From positions 124,001-188,000 of the forward strand of contig NZ_QPJT01000004.1 in assembly GCF_003337415.1 (NCBI RefSeq): DNA of 64,000 bases. Reading direction: 5' to 3'. Both the position numbers and the translations under genes were made by a program. This DNA is from Anaerobacterium chartisolvens (GTDB lineage Bacteria; Bacillota; Clostridia; Acetivibrionales; DSM-27016). Positions 52,168 through 61,523 of this stretch are shown one piece after another. The notes under the pieces were generated by a model. It was not told the DNA's origin, made no database searches, and saw only the letters and a program-made list of their open reading frames with translations. Position 1 is the first letter of the stretch; every line of letters begins with the position of its first letter.

Positions 52168-53727
52168 TCAGGCTTGCAGCTCCCTGAATTCCGAGGCTGT
52201 TTTTCCGGTATACAGCTTGAACACCCTGCTGAAGTAAAACGGATCTTCATATCCCACCGCTTCGGCAATATCCTTAATTGACATCATCGACTTTTCTTTC
52301 AGCAGCTCCTTGGCCTTGTTCATCCGAAGTTCAATTATATAGTCATTGGGAGTTCTCCCTCTCACCTTTTTGTATTTCCTTCCAAGGTATTGGGGCGCAA
52401 AACCAAAAACATCCGATAGCATTTGCAGGTTAATTGGTACGGTAAAATTAATTTTTATATAGGCATCGATCCTGTCAATGGCATCATCCTGCTCGGTGTT
52501 TGGGCAAGCAGTTGTCGGCTTGCTGTAAAAAAGCTCCTCTGTCAGGCAGGATAGATTTTCAAAAATGCCCTCATAGCTGATCGAGCACGTGATTATTTCA
52601 TTCAATTCCATATGAATGTCAACCATATGGTTGGTCAGATTCAGCTCAGGAATTTTACAGAACAGAGTGAAAATTTGCTGTAGTATTTTTTCAAGGATAT
52701 ATTGGCGGCATTTTCTGTCCTCACAAATAGCTAAAAGGCTTTTCAGATTGCTTTTAAAATTATCCGCCTGCAGCATTGCAATTGCAGTATGGAAACTATT
52801 TTCCCAGGAAGGGTGTAAAATATCGTGATCGCTCTTTTTGATTACCTCTGCCGCGGGGGACTCCTGTATATATTGAGAAAAGCCAAAGCAAATATCTCTT
52901 TTTAAAATACCCTGCAATTTGCGAATCCTTGCACCCACCTGCATTATATCCTGAAACACAAGCGATACAAGCGCTGTCACGGGAGTGCCGTAGGAAGCCA
53001 GCAAAAGGTAGATTTCTTTTGAAATCATGCTTATATCAATATTTGAACCGCTTTTTGAGCCCAATAATAATATTTTTTCATTATCATGCTCTCCGTCTGT
53101 AATCCAAAAACGGCATCTATCCTTCACATTTTTTCCAATGATCTCCTCCATATTGTTCCTTGCCCAAAATTCCTGTCCGGGAGTCAGCAGCGGGGAATGG
53201 TACGAGCAGTACGAGCCCGCGCATATCAGCATACAGGCGTAGCTCTGACCGGGAAAAAGATCCGTGATATACAGAGAAGGGGCTCCGTCTCCCCCGGAAG
53301 CATTGTTTCTTATAATTTGATCCAGAACGGTTGTCTCCCGGTCTTTTATGGTTTGATATATTCTATGGGCGATTCTGTTCAGCAGCTCCTCCAGAACGTC
53401 CAGATTAATCGGCTTAATAAGGTAATCGAAGGTACCATGCGAAAAAGCCCTTTTTGCGAATTCAAATTCCGCATATCCGCTCAGAACTACAGGAATAGGC
53501 GCAGGCTTCATGTGCATCAGCTTTTCAATCAGTGTCAGTCCATCCATTACAGGCATTTTAATATCTGTAAAAACAACATCCGGCTTCAATTTTTCGGCAA
53601 GCTCAAGGGCATCCTCCCCGTTGGGCGCCTTTCCAACAACGTGAAAATCTGAGTGCAGCTCTTCAATCATTTTTGCTACAGCGTTCAAAATCGGAGGCTC
53701 ATCCTCTACGACAATGACTCGGATCAA
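52168..53727 (-). CDS. yesN: YesN-like response regulator with AraC DNA-binding domain
   Basis: A 519-residue response regulator. The N-terminal receiver has VIVVEDEPPI, phosphoacceptor Asp in DVVFTDIKMPVMDGL and conserved Lys in FDYLIKPINL. A long variable middle follows, then a C-terminal AraC double helix-turn-helix (INLQMLSDVFGFAPQYLGRKYKKVRGRTPNDYIIELRM ... DIAEAVGYEDPFYFSRVFKLYTGKTASEFREL). The start appears to be TTG at 53727 six bases after GAAGGTG. Downstream partner of the YesM-type kinase encoded 38 bp away; together they probably activate the sugar uptake and hydrolase genes when oligosaccharides are present. Confidence 0.92.
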   Translation of the reverse strand: MIRVIVVEDEPPILNAVAKMIEELHSDFHVVGKAPNGEDALELAEKLKPDVVFTDIKMPVMDGLTLIEKLMHMKPAPIPVVLSGYAEFEFAKRAFSHGTFDYLIKPINLDVLEELLNRIAHRIYQTIKDRETTVLDQIIRNNASGGDGAPSLYITDLFPGQSYACMLICAGSYCSYHSPLLTPGQEFWARNNMEEIIGKNVKDRCRFWITDGEHDNEKILLLGSKSGSNIDISMISKEIYLLLASYGTPVTALVSLVFQDIMQVGARIRKLQGILKRDICFGFSQYIQESPAAEVIKKSDHDILHPSWENSFHTAIAMLQADNFKSNLKSLLAICEDRKCRQYILEKILQQIFTLFCKIPELNLTNHMVDIHMELNEIITCSISYEGIFENLSCLTEELFYSKPTTACPNTEQDDAIDRIDAYIKINFTVPINLQMLSDVFGFAPQYLGRKYKKVRGRTPNDYIIELRMNKAKELLKEKSMMSIKDIAEAVGYEDPFYFSRVFKLYTGKTASEFRELQA

Positions 53728-53764
53728 TTAATTCACCTTCTCCAGTCAGCTATTTTCCATTTAG

Positions 53765-55591
53765 CTATCCATTACTTGATTCATTTATTTTATAAGGGCC
53801 GCCGATTCTAACCGATGTTCTTATCCCCGGCTCACTGTTAATCTCAAATATTAGCTTGTCCTTGTAAAGCATATGCAGCCGGCAAAAAATGTTGGACAAG
53901 CCCATGCCTCCAATACTTAAGCCATACGGTGCCTTCCCCTTCTGAAATTCCGACCGGTATTGGGAGATTTGATGTTTTATTTCCATCAGCTCCCCCTCAC
54001 AAAATCCAACGCCATCGTCCTCAATTTCCAGCGTCCAGAGCCCCTTTTCCAGCCATCCTCTGATGCTCAGGTGCCAGGGGGGTCTTTTACCTGAAAACCC
54101 ATGGTTGTAAGAATTCTCCACCAGAGGCTGCACAATGAGCTTCGGCACCTCAATTCCGTGTAAGCCCTCTTCGACAAAGAGCTCATAATGAAGCTGGTCG
54201 GCAAATCTCCATTTGAGAAGCTCCAGATAATTTGCTGTGTGGGACAATTCATCCTTAATTGTAATACTCATGCTGTCCTCAGTTGCTATATATTTCATCA
54301 TGTCTGCCAACTGCGTACATATCATTACAATTTTTCTGCTGCCGAGTTCAAAGCCCGCCGAGCTAATAACCATTAATACATTATAGATAAAATGCGGATT
54401 CATTTGTGCCTGCAGCGCCAAAAACTGTGCCCTGGCTTCATTTTCTTTCGCTTCTATGGTCTGCTCCATGGACTCCTTCATCCGGTTAAGCGTTCTGTTA
54501 AAAACATCATGAAACATCAGTATTTCATTATTTGTTTTATCGTTCAGAACGATGGAGAAATTCTCCAGAGACAGAGCGTTGAGCTGCTTGCGCATTTCTC
54601 TTATCGGTGTCGTCAGGTATTTTGAGATGAGGTACAGGATGCTCAGTGAAGCTAAAGCAAAGAGAATTCCTGCAATCAGGAAAATATTGCGGAACAGGTT
54701 TACAGGCGACATAAAAGTAGTTTCCGGCTGTGTCAGAATAACAGTCCAATTTGTATATTCGGAATGCTTTGTATAAACCAAGTTCCGGATTCCAGAGGCT
54801 GGAAACTCAACAACAGCTCCATTTTTACCTTTCAGGAGGTTGTAAAAGGACAGTTCGCCGGTGTCGTAACGTTGGTAAGGATAGATGGCATCTCCCTTTT
54901 CATTCAATATCACAATATCGAGATCCTGACCGTTATACGAGCTGCATAATTTTTCAATTTCCTGATAGGGAAGCTGCACTTCTATATACCCCAGATGCTT
55001 GTTTGCGGTATTAAACGTATTCATAAGATTTCTAATCAAGGATATTTTTAAGTCTCTCTTATCCTTTACCCACCAGTCCATGTGTGGCGGCAGAATAATG
55101 AACTTGTCCTGATACACAGCCAGCTCGTTAATCCACGAAGAGTCCTTTAAAGATTCCTGCAAGCCTGTGAAGGTTGCGGGATACGCGCCGGAGGATATAT
55201 AACTCAGATTATTATTGAAAAGGGTAATCTTCCTGTCAAAAAGCTTGTAAAAATTATAGGAAACCAGTATATTCCTAATCTTCTTGGAGCTCTGTATATT
55301 ATAGTCAAAATAATTACCGCTGTCTTTGCCGAATTCGAGAGCCTCCTGCATAATATCCTGAATGTCATTGTTAAAGTAGACCTGCATACACATTCTGTCG
55401 ATTTCAAGCACCGAAGCATCCAATAACGAGGATATTTTATCAATGCTTTGCTCCATGTTCTTGGCGGACTGGCTTCTAAGGATGCTTGACATATAACTGT
55501 TGGAAATCAATATAAGGCAGGTCAGCAGAACAATAATGAAGCAGGAGTAGTACATGAACATTTTTTTCTGAAAGCTTATGTTTCCGAGCAT
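53765..55591 (-). CDS. yesM: YesM-like sensor histidine kinase
   Basis: A 608-residue membrane kinase. Two spans (about 13-33 and 298-320) enclose a dCache-like extracellular sensor of about 260 residues. A HAMP domain follows (ISKYLTTPIREMRKQLNALS), then the His_kinase dimerisation segment ARAQFLALQAQMNPHFIYNVL with the phosphorylated His, and an ATP-binding domain (PKLIVQPLVENSYNHG; LEIEDDGVGF; IGGMGLSNIFCRLHMLY). CAAGGAGTATATC precedes ATG. It senses an extracellular carbohydrate, possibly via the solute-binding protein, and phosphorylates the YesN-type regulator. Confidence 0.93.
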   Translation of the reverse strand: MLGNISFQKKMFMYYSCFIIVLLTCLILISNSYMSSILRSQSAKNMEQSIDKISSLLDASVLEIDRMCMQVYFNNDIQDIMQEALEFGKDSGNYFDYNIQSSKKIRNILVSYNFYKLFDRKITLFNNNLSYISSGAYPATFTGLQESLKDSSWINELAVYQDKFIILPPHMDWWVKDKRDLKISLIRNLMNTFNTANKHLGYIEVQLPYQEIEKLCSSYNGQDLDIVILNEKGDAIYPYQRYDTGELSFYNLLKGKNGAVVEFPASGIRNLVYTKHSEYTNWTVILTQPETTFMSPVNLFRNIFLIAGILFALASLSILYLISKYLTTPIREMRKQLNALSLENFSIVLNDKTNNEILMFHDVFNRTLNRMKESMEQTIEAKENEARAQFLALQAQMNPHFIYNVLMVISSAGFELGSRKIVMICTQLADMMKYIATEDSMSITIKDELSHTANYLELLKWRFADQLHYELFVEEGLHGIEVPKLIVQPLVENSYNHGFSGKRPPWHLSIRGWLEKGLWTLEIEDDGVGFCEGELMEIKHQISQYRSEFQKGKAPYGLSIGGMGLSNIFCRLHMLYKDKLIFEINSEPGIRTSVRIGGPYKINESSNG

Positions 55592-55736
55592 GATATACTC
55601 CTTGAGCCTGTCGTTTTCTGATGTTTGGGCAATAATCCCGCCTACTATTATTATAGATACGGTACCGGATCAAGTCAATGGCCGTTCCTGGGTGCATAAA
55701 ATAAAAGTGAAGAAAAAAGTTCCAGTAAATAATTAA

Positions 55737-55822
55737 CTCACCCCTAGCCCCTCTCTTTGCAAAGAGGGGAATTGATTTTTCTTCTCCCCCTCTTTTGCAA
55801 AGAGAGGGGGCCGGGGGGTGAG
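55737..55822. repeat. 86-bp interspersed inverted repeat
   Basis: CTCACCCCTAGCCCCTCTCT, TTGCAAAGAGGGGAA, a T-rich centre, TTCTCCCCCTCTTTTGCAAA, GAGAGGGGGCCGGGGGGTGAG. The outer ends pair (CTCACCCC/GGGGTGAG), and each half contains its own TTGCAA-centred palindrome. Located between the yesM-type and beta-helix genes; a REP-like element of another family. Confidence 0.7.
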
Positions 55823-55870
55823 TATTATACCATTTATTCCTCAATATTATTCACCTATATTATATACATC

Positions 55871-55898
55871 CCCTCAGGGATTAATTAATCCCTGAGGG
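55871..55898 (-). terminator. Palindromic terminator of the beta-helix gene
   Basis: CCCTCAGGGATTAATTAATCCCTGAGGG, a perfect 28-bp palindrome 10 bp after the stop. The tail on the minus strand is GATGTATATAAT, so it is not a classical T run. Confidence 0.6.
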
Positions 55899-55907
55899 AA
55901 CTGTTCA

Positions 55908-58067
55908 TCATGGGTACGCTTCAAACTCCGTGACACCACTGTAGGACCCACTCTGGTGTGTAAACACAACCCTTATTTTGTGGGTGGAGACAGATGTGAA
56001 CCTTACCTCATTTTGTGCATTGGCTGCCGGCAGTGCAGGTGATTTGATCTGGCCTGCACAGTCCACCCAATCCGTTCCGTTCCAGTACTGAATATTATAG
56101 CTTGAAGGCACCTTCACTCCTCCGCCGTCGTCATACAGGCAAAGCTTTACCAAGCTTACAGCTTTTGCAGTGCCGAAATCGACCTGCAGCCAGTCTGTGG
56201 AGTTACCCGAGCTGTAACATGTCCATCGGTCACGGGTTGTGTCGTTATAGGATATTACCCCGTTAACAGCCTGCCAGATATTATCCTCATAATATGTGTA
56301 TGACGCCGATATCGCGGGATATCCGCCACCTATTGAATTCAGCGCCAAATTATTTCCGTACACCTCAAATTCTGTAACACCGCTGTAGGACCCGCTCTGG
56401 TGTGTAAAAACAACCCTTATTTTCTTGGTTGAGACAGATGTAAATGTTACCTCATTTTCGGTATTGCCGGCCGGCAGTGCAGGTGCTTTGACCTGACCCG
56501 CGCAGTCCACCCAATCGCTTCCGTTCCAGTATTGAATATTATAGCTTGAAGGTGCCTTTACTCCTCCGCCGTCGTCATACAGGAAAAGCTTTGCCGAGCT
56601 TACCGTCTTTGCCGAACCAAAGTCAACCTGCAGCCAGTCTGTGGAGCTGCCGGAATTATAACGATAACATGTCCATCTGTCACGCGGTGTGTCGTTATAG
56701 GATATTACCCCGTTAACAGCCTGCCAGACATTATCCTGATAATATGTGTATGACGCCGATACCTCAGGATATCCGCTCCCCGCCGAATTCAGCGCCAAAT
56801 TTACTGATACCGGCTCTGATACCGAATTGTTATTGCTTAAAGTGGTTGTAGGAGAATACGCATTAATAAAGCCAATCCCCGGCATTGGATAATAAGTGTT
56901 ATTTGTTATGGCACCGTATCTGTAATCATGTCCGCCGTTATTGTCATAAATTTCATATCCGCTTGCAACATAAGCGTTTTGATTATTATTGTTAAATGTG
57001 CAGCTGTCAATGGTACAATAATCACTATACCAGTCGGTATTTGAATTGTGGAATAAATTGATGCCAACACCGGCATTGTGATGTATATTGCAATTAATAA
57101 GTGTCACATTATGACAAGATAATTCATAGTCTATGCCGCACCCGTCGGGATCGCTTCCCTGCCTCTGCTGATAACCGAATTCACAGTCCTTTATGGTATA
57201 ATTCCACAGTACCCCCAGCATCAAAGCCGTTGAGCCGCAGGTTATTTGTCTGCTGCCGTTGTACAGGCATATACAGTCCTCCATTGTGCCGCCATCGGTT
57301 TCAGAGATGACATTGCCGTAAATACCGTTATATTCCATCAAGCATCCTTTGATATTAACGTTCTTCTTTATTACAGTCGGTCCCAGATTAATCAGGAAAT
57401 TCTGACATGATACCATAAGTGAGCCCGCATCATAGGTACTGCAATCTGTTACCGTAACACCATCCACCATGATATAGTCGGGGCGTTCACTGCTTACGGT
57501 TCCTCCAATGGCTATGCCCGCCGAGAATTGTATGCCCAGAAAAGCAGAGGACGGGTGAAATTGATCAACACCGTATATGTCGTGGAAATGGCAATTATCA
57601 ATTACCAGCCCGGCATGTCCGAAGGAATCGTTGTAATTGAACCATATCCCCATGGCGGAATTACCGATATCCAGATTGGATATTGTAAAATAGGATGCAT
57701 CATTCACCTTGACACATAAATCCGATGTTGTGTTATTTCTTATTATGCCCGGCTTGCTGCCTGTGCCATAGGAAGAAAGCACAATCGGACTTCCAGGCGA
57801 ACCCGAGCTGTTGCTTATGGTGAGTGTTTCATTCCAGACATCACCACAGCGCAGTAGTATCTGATCCCCTGCTCCGTATGTCATAGCGCCAACCTTTTCC
57901 AGGGTTTTCCACGGAGCGCTTGAGCTTGTACCCGCATTGCTGTCACTGCCGGTTGAAGAGCTTACATAATAGGTTGTGCCCATTGCATAAGCCTTATTCA
58001 CCCCAAGCATGGCAAATAAGCCTACAGTCATAGTGAATAGCATAAAAAGACCCAGTACCTTTTTCAT
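55908..58067 (-). CDS. Secreted right-handed beta-helix protein with two discoidin (CBM32-like) domains
   Basis: 719 residues with a signal peptide (KKVLGLFMLFTMTVGLFAML...AYA). Residues about 30-420 form a right-handed parallel beta-helix (TYYVSSSTGSDSNAGTSSSA, PIVLSSYGTGSKPGI, FTISNLDIGNSAMGI, VTLINCNIHHNAGVG), the fold of pectate lyases and related polysaccharide lyases. Two nearly identical F5/8-type C domains of about 145 residues follow (each with DNxWQAVNGVISYNDTxRDRWTC, STDWLQVDFG, SSYNIQYWNG and SGSYSGVTEFE). It probably binds and cuts a plant or microbial polysaccharide outside the cell; the catalytic residues are not evident. AGGGGGTTCGTGTA precedes ATG. Confidence 0.85.
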   Translation of the reverse strand: MKKVLGLFMLFTMTVGLFAMLGVNKAYAMGTTYYVSSSTGSDSNAGTSSSAPWKTLEKVGAMTYGAGDQILLRCGDVWNETLTISNSSGSPGSPIVLSSYGTGSKPGIIRNNTTSDLCVKVNDASYFTISNLDIGNSAMGIWFNYNDSFGHAGLVIDNCHFHDIYGVDQFHPSSAFLGIQFSAGIAIGGTVSSERPDYIMVDGVTVTDCSTYDAGSLMVSCQNFLINLGPTVIKKNVNIKGCLMEYNGIYGNVISETDGGTMEDCICLYNGSRQITCGSTALMLGVLWNYTIKDCEFGYQQRQGSDPDGCGIDYELSCHNVTLINCNIHHNAGVGINLFHNSNTDWYSDYCTIDSCTFNNNNQNAYVASGYEIYDNNGGHDYRYGAITNNTYYPMPGIGFINAYSPTTTLSNNNSVSEPVSVNLALNSAGSGYPEVSASYTYYQDNVWQAVNGVISYNDTPRDRWTCYRYNSGSSTDWLQVDFGSAKTVSSAKLFLYDDGGGVKAPSSYNIQYWNGSDWVDCAGQVKAPALPAGNTENEVTFTSVSTKKIRVVFTHQSGSYSGVTEFEVYGNNLALNSIGGGYPAISASYTYYEDNIWQAVNGVISYNDTTRDRWTCYSSGNSTDWLQVDFGTAKAVSLVKLCLYDDGGGVKVPSSYNIQYWNGTDWVDCAGQIKSPALPAANAQNEVRFTSVSTHKIRVVFTHQSGSYSGVTEFEAYP

Positions 58068-58135
58068 TACACGAACCCCCTATATTTTTATTATTTATCC
58101 AGTGAACAAAGCAGGCCGCACATTCCGTCACTCCT

Positions 58136-58951
58136 TTATGCTTTTATTGCACCTGCCGTCATCCCTGAAATAATATACTTTTGACCAAGAATATAAATAA
58201 TAAACAAAGGAACCAATGTCACTACAATATCAGCAAATATAACATTCCATTCATTGTAAAGCGTCCCATAAAAGCTATACACCGTCATGGGCATGGTCCA
58301 CTTATCCGGCGATGCAAAGTACAATTGATTTGTCACATCATTCCATACTCCAAGGAAGTTAAATATTCCGATTGTAACGGTAACAGGCTTCAACAGAGGG
58401 AATATTATTTTAAAGAACATATGAAAGCCTGAACACCCGTCAATCACAGCAGCCTCATCCAGTCCCCTTGGAACTGTGGAAATGTATCCGCAGTACAGAA
58501 AAACGCTAAAAGGAATAACACCGGCTGCGTTGACCAAAATCAGGCCATGATACGTATTAATCATTCCCATAAAGTTCAACACCAGATATGTGGGTATTAC
58601 GGCACTGGGTACGATAATTCCCAACACAAAAATCACATACAGGATGCCTGCGATTTTTTTCCTCGACCTTGAAATGTAAAACGAAGCCATTGACGCAAAA
58701 ACAACAGAAATAATTACGGTTGAAAAAGATAAAATAATTCCGTTTAACAAGCCTCTAACCGCTTTCGCTTCGGCAAAGACTCTTACATAATTTTCAAAAT
58801 GAAATTGCTTTGGAAGCCAGATTCCAAATTCAGCTACCTCAGTAATGGACTTTACTGAGTTTACAAGAACCATCCATAAAGGCACCGTGAACAGTATTGC
58901 AATAAAAATCATTACTATTTCGAGAATATAGTTGCCTACACTTTTTTTCAT
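58136..58951 (-). CDS. Carbohydrate ABC transporter permease, MalG type
   Basis: A 271-residue inner permease with six spans of the CUT1 family. The EAA loop reads YISTVPRGLDEAAVIDGCSGFHMFFKIIFPLLKPV, and the C-terminus ends QKYIISGMTAGAIKA, as usual for MalG/LacG proteins. Its ATG overlaps the stop of the MalF-type gene (TAATG), and AAAAAGGAAGTGGAACTGTA precedes it. With the partner permease and binding protein it imports oligosaccharides. No ATPase gene is in the locus; CUT1 systems often share MsmX-type ATPases encoded elsewhere. Confidence 0.93.
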   Translation of the reverse strand: MKKSVGNYILEIVMIFIAILFTVPLWMVLVNSVKSITEVAEFGIWLPKQFHFENYVRVFAEAKAVRGLLNGIILSFSTVIISVVFASMASFYISRSRKKIAGILYVIFVLGIIVPSAVIPTYLVLNFMGMINTYHGLILVNAAGVIPFSVFLYCGYISTVPRGLDEAAVIDGCSGFHMFFKIIFPLLKPVTVTIGIFNFLGVWNDVTNQLYFASPDKWTMPMTVYSFYGTLYNEWNVIFADIVVTLVPLFIIYILGQKYIISGMTAGAIKA

Positions 58952-59838
58952 TACAGTTCCACTTCCTTTTTACGCATCCATCCGATTTGAAAAAAGCTTA
59001 CCAAGCTTATAAAAATTGTAAATACCAGACCTACCGCAGCGGTATAGCCTATCATTCCCTGACCGAAATATCTGAACAGGAAAGTTCCCACAACCTGCGT
59101 CGCATCATTCGGGCCGCCGTTTGTCAGCGCAAATATGCTTCCAAATACCTTGAGCCCCGCAATCAATCCCAATGCCGTATTTACCGTAAGAGAAGAAAAT
59201 ATTAACGGCAATGTTATTTTGAAGAACTTCTTAAACTCATTTGCTCCGTCTATTACCGCAGCTTCATAATAGTCCTTCGGTATTGCCTGAATGCCCGCAA
59301 GGAAGATTGCCATCAGCATTCCTGTTCCAATCCATATATCCATCACACAAGCGGCATTCATAGCATACTTCACATCTAAAAGCCATGGCTTTGCCAATGC
59401 TCCAAGCCCTATTCCCCTTAGAAACAAATTAAGAAGACCTCTTTCAGGGTGGTAAATGGCATTGAAAATCAAAGCAACAACAACAGTACTCACCATGATG
59501 GGAGAAAATATTATGGCTCTGTATATATTTGTAAATTTGAGCTTTCTATTTAATATTACAGCAAAAGCAAGTCCTAATGAAACCTTTAAAACTGTTGTTA
59601 CGACGGTATAGTAAATGGTGTTCGTCAAAGCCTTAAAGAAGACCGGATCTGTAAACATCATCTTAAAGTTGTCAATGCCATTGAACTGTGGATTATTGAA
59701 AAAATCAAGAGACCAATCTGTAAACGCAACAAATATCTGAGCTATACAAGGCAATATGAAAAAAATCAGATATATTGAAAATGCAGGTACAACAAACGCC
59801 AGAGTATACTTACTATCTTCCAATTTTTTTATTCCCAA
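58951..59838 (-). CDS. Carbohydrate ABC transporter permease, MalF type
   Basis: A 295-residue CUT1 permease with six spans (first LAFVVPAFSIYLIFFILPCI) and EAA loop IQAIPKDYYEAAVIDGANEFKKFFKITLPLI. The expected TNGGP motif before the last span is present (ALTNGGPNDATQVVG). The start is TTG at 59838, seven bases after AAAGGTG; the nearby ATG is out of frame. It is translationally coupled to the MalG-type gene. An intercistronic hairpin separates it from the binding-protein gene. Confidence 0.92.
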   Translation of the reverse strand: MGIKKLEDSKYTLAFVVPAFSIYLIFFILPCIAQIFVAFTDWSLDFFNNPQFNGIDNFKMMFTDPVFFKALTNTIYYTVVTTVLKVSLGLAFAVILNRKLKFTNIYRAIIFSPIMVSTVVVALIFNAIYHPERGLLNLFLRGIGLGALAKPWLLDVKYAMNAACVMDIWIGTGMLMAIFLAGIQAIPKDYYEAAVIDGANEFKKFFKITLPLIFSSLTVNTALGLIAGLKVFGSIFALTNGGPNDATQVVGTFLFRYFGQGMIGYTAAVGLVFTIFISLVSFFQIGWMRKKEVEL

Positions 59839-59857
59839 TCCGCATCACCTTTCATGC

Positions 59858-59889
59858 CTTACATGCCTTGCCCATGCAAGGCATGTAAG
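59858..59889 (-). promoter_or_regulatory. Intercistronic hairpin between binding-protein and permease genes
   Basis: CTTACATGCCTTG, six-base loop, CAAGGCATGTAAG: a perfect 13-bp stem lying 20 bp before the permease start and 25 bp after the binding-protein stop. No T run follows, so mRNA stabilisation or partial attenuation, giving excess binding protein over permease, is the likely role. Confidence 0.65.
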
Positions 59890-59913
59890 CTGCCATTCAA
59901 TTAATTTTTGCTG

Positions 59914-61284
59914 TTACCATCCGGGTGTTCTCTTTGATTTGTTCAGATCCGCCATCTTCTTGTACCACTCCTCATTAAGAGCAGACTTTATAGGTTTGCC
60001 CAAGAGCATAGTCTGTACACTATCCTGGAAGCCCGGTCCTACATCAAAGGAACCAAAATACTCATCCATTGTCTGGTTTTTCGTAGGAAGCCCTTGTTCG
60101 ACGTAGCCTTCCATTTCCGAATCCCATGAGCTCTTTCTGGTATCCACGTTCAAAGGATACGTACCCGGAGCAACTTCTGCAACGGCACCTGCAACCACAG
60201 GAGTCATAACATATTTTATAAATTCCTTTGCTTCATTTATATGCTTGGACTTCTTGGGAATAGCGAAACCGTTTTGAGGGCCGGTACGTGTAACCGCCTG
60301 ATAATCGTCACCCAGCGATATCGGCATAATTCCTAAGCTGGGCATTTTGTCGGCATAATCCTTGCTCAATATTCCGTAGCACCATGATCCATTGGCAAAC
60401 ATAGCCACTTCGCCGTTAGCTACCTGCTTGAGACCATCCATACCCGTTGCAGAAGCATAATCCGACTTAAAATACTTTTTCAAGTCAACAATACGCTGAT
60501 AAGCGGCATTAATTTCCGGGCTTTCAGAAGGATTCAGCTTATTGGCAGCGATGTTTTTAGCTATATCAGGATTTTTCTCATACAAATAATGATCACCGAT
60601 CAAATCCCATATAAAGGCGGCATTATCCTTATTCGCAGGCTGGATAGGGGCTACACCGATTTTTTGAATTGCTTCACACGCCGCAAGCAAATCCTCATAA
60701 TTCTTAAGCGGGAGTGAAACACCGGCCTTTTTGAACACATCCTTATTATAGATTGCACCTAAATAGGATAAGGCTCCAACGGGTGCCACCACCCATTTCC
60801 CATCACTCTCTCTCGTACAAAAGCTATCTAAGCCCGGTCTAATCTGTGTTATCCACTCTTCGCCATCCAAGGGCTCAAGTAAATCCAAAGGTACGTTACC
60901 CTTACGGCTTGCATATGTGGCGATAAAATCAGGAACATCACCTGTCGCAAGCTTGGTCTTTATAACATTCATAAACTGATCATCGGGATATAACTGCTGC
61001 TCTACTTTATTCCCGGTTCCTTTTTCATAAAGAGAAATACCTATAGATACAGCGTTCTGGGCTGTTCCCCAGTTGTTAAAGGTGGAGAAAGTCAGGGTAA
61101 TGGGTTCCTTTTTTTCCGTATCTGTGCTTACGGAATCGGTTGAAACGGAGGCATCTGTTGACGCAGTTGTCTGTGTTCCTCCTGAAGAGCTCGTATTGCC
61201 ACAGCCTGCAAAAGAGGCTATCAGCACAGAACATAAAACTACCGATGTTACGGTCCTTATCAATCCATTTCTTCTGATAAACAT
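59914..61284 (-). CDS. Extracellular carbohydrate-binding lipoprotein (CUT1 solute-binding protein)
   Basis: About 456 residues. A lipoprotein signal with lipobox SFAGC (LIRTVTSVVLCSVLIASFAGC) is followed by a Ser/Thr/Asp-rich linker (TSSSGGTQTTASTDASVST), then a family 1 solute-binding fold (ITLTFSTFNNWGTAQNAVSI; VANGEVAMFANGSWCYGIL; INEAKEFIKYVMTPVVAG). It captures an oligosaccharide, likely rhamnose-containing judging from GH78 in the locus. The ATG at 61284 is 12 bases from AAAGGAA; an in-frame TTG at 61290 has better spacing. First gene of the uptake operon. Confidence 0.92.
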   Translation of the reverse strand: MFIRRNGLIRTVTSVVLCSVLIASFAGCGNTSSSGGTQTTASTDASVSTDSVSTDTEKKEPITLTFSTFNNWGTAQNAVSIGISLYEKGTGNKVEQQLYPDDQFMNVIKTKLATGDVPDFIATYASRKGNVPLDLLEPLDGEEWITQIRPGLDSFCTRESDGKWVVAPVGALSYLGAIYNKDVFKKAGVSLPLKNYEDLLAACEAIQKIGVAPIQPANKDNAAFIWDLIGDHYLYEKNPDIAKNIAANKLNPSESPEINAAYQRIVDLKKYFKSDYASATGMDGLKQVANGEVAMFANGSWCYGILSKDYADKMPSLGIMPISLGDDYQAVTRTGPQNGFAIPKKSKHINEAKEFIKYVMTPVVAGAVAEVAPGTYPLNVDTRKSSWDSEMEGYVEQGLPTKNQTMDEYFGSFDVGPGFQDSVQTMLLGKPIKSALNEEWYKKMADLNKSKRTPGW

Positions 61285-61455
61285 ATCCAAATCTGTTCCT
61301 TTCTCTAATAAATTTCTATTTATCTATACTTGTTAATGTAGAGATCTCTCATAGTTTCATTATAAAATGAATCAGCTTGAATAGAAATGGACTATTCATT
61401 CCAGTGTGCATGTATTTTTAATACATTATAATGTTGTTTTTTGGGTATTAATAGA

Positions 61456-61506
61456 AAATGGCAGTTTTTCAGATTAGCATAAAACTAATATGAAAAACCG
61501 CCATTT
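61456..61506 (-). terminator. Terminator of the SLH-protein gene
   Basis: On the minus strand AAATGGCGGTTTTTC, loop, GAAAAACTGCCATTTTCTATT: a 14-15 bp stem with one mismatch, starting 18 bp after the stop codon. Confidence 0.75.
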
Positions 61507-61523
61507 ATTTTCGCCTTGTTGTT

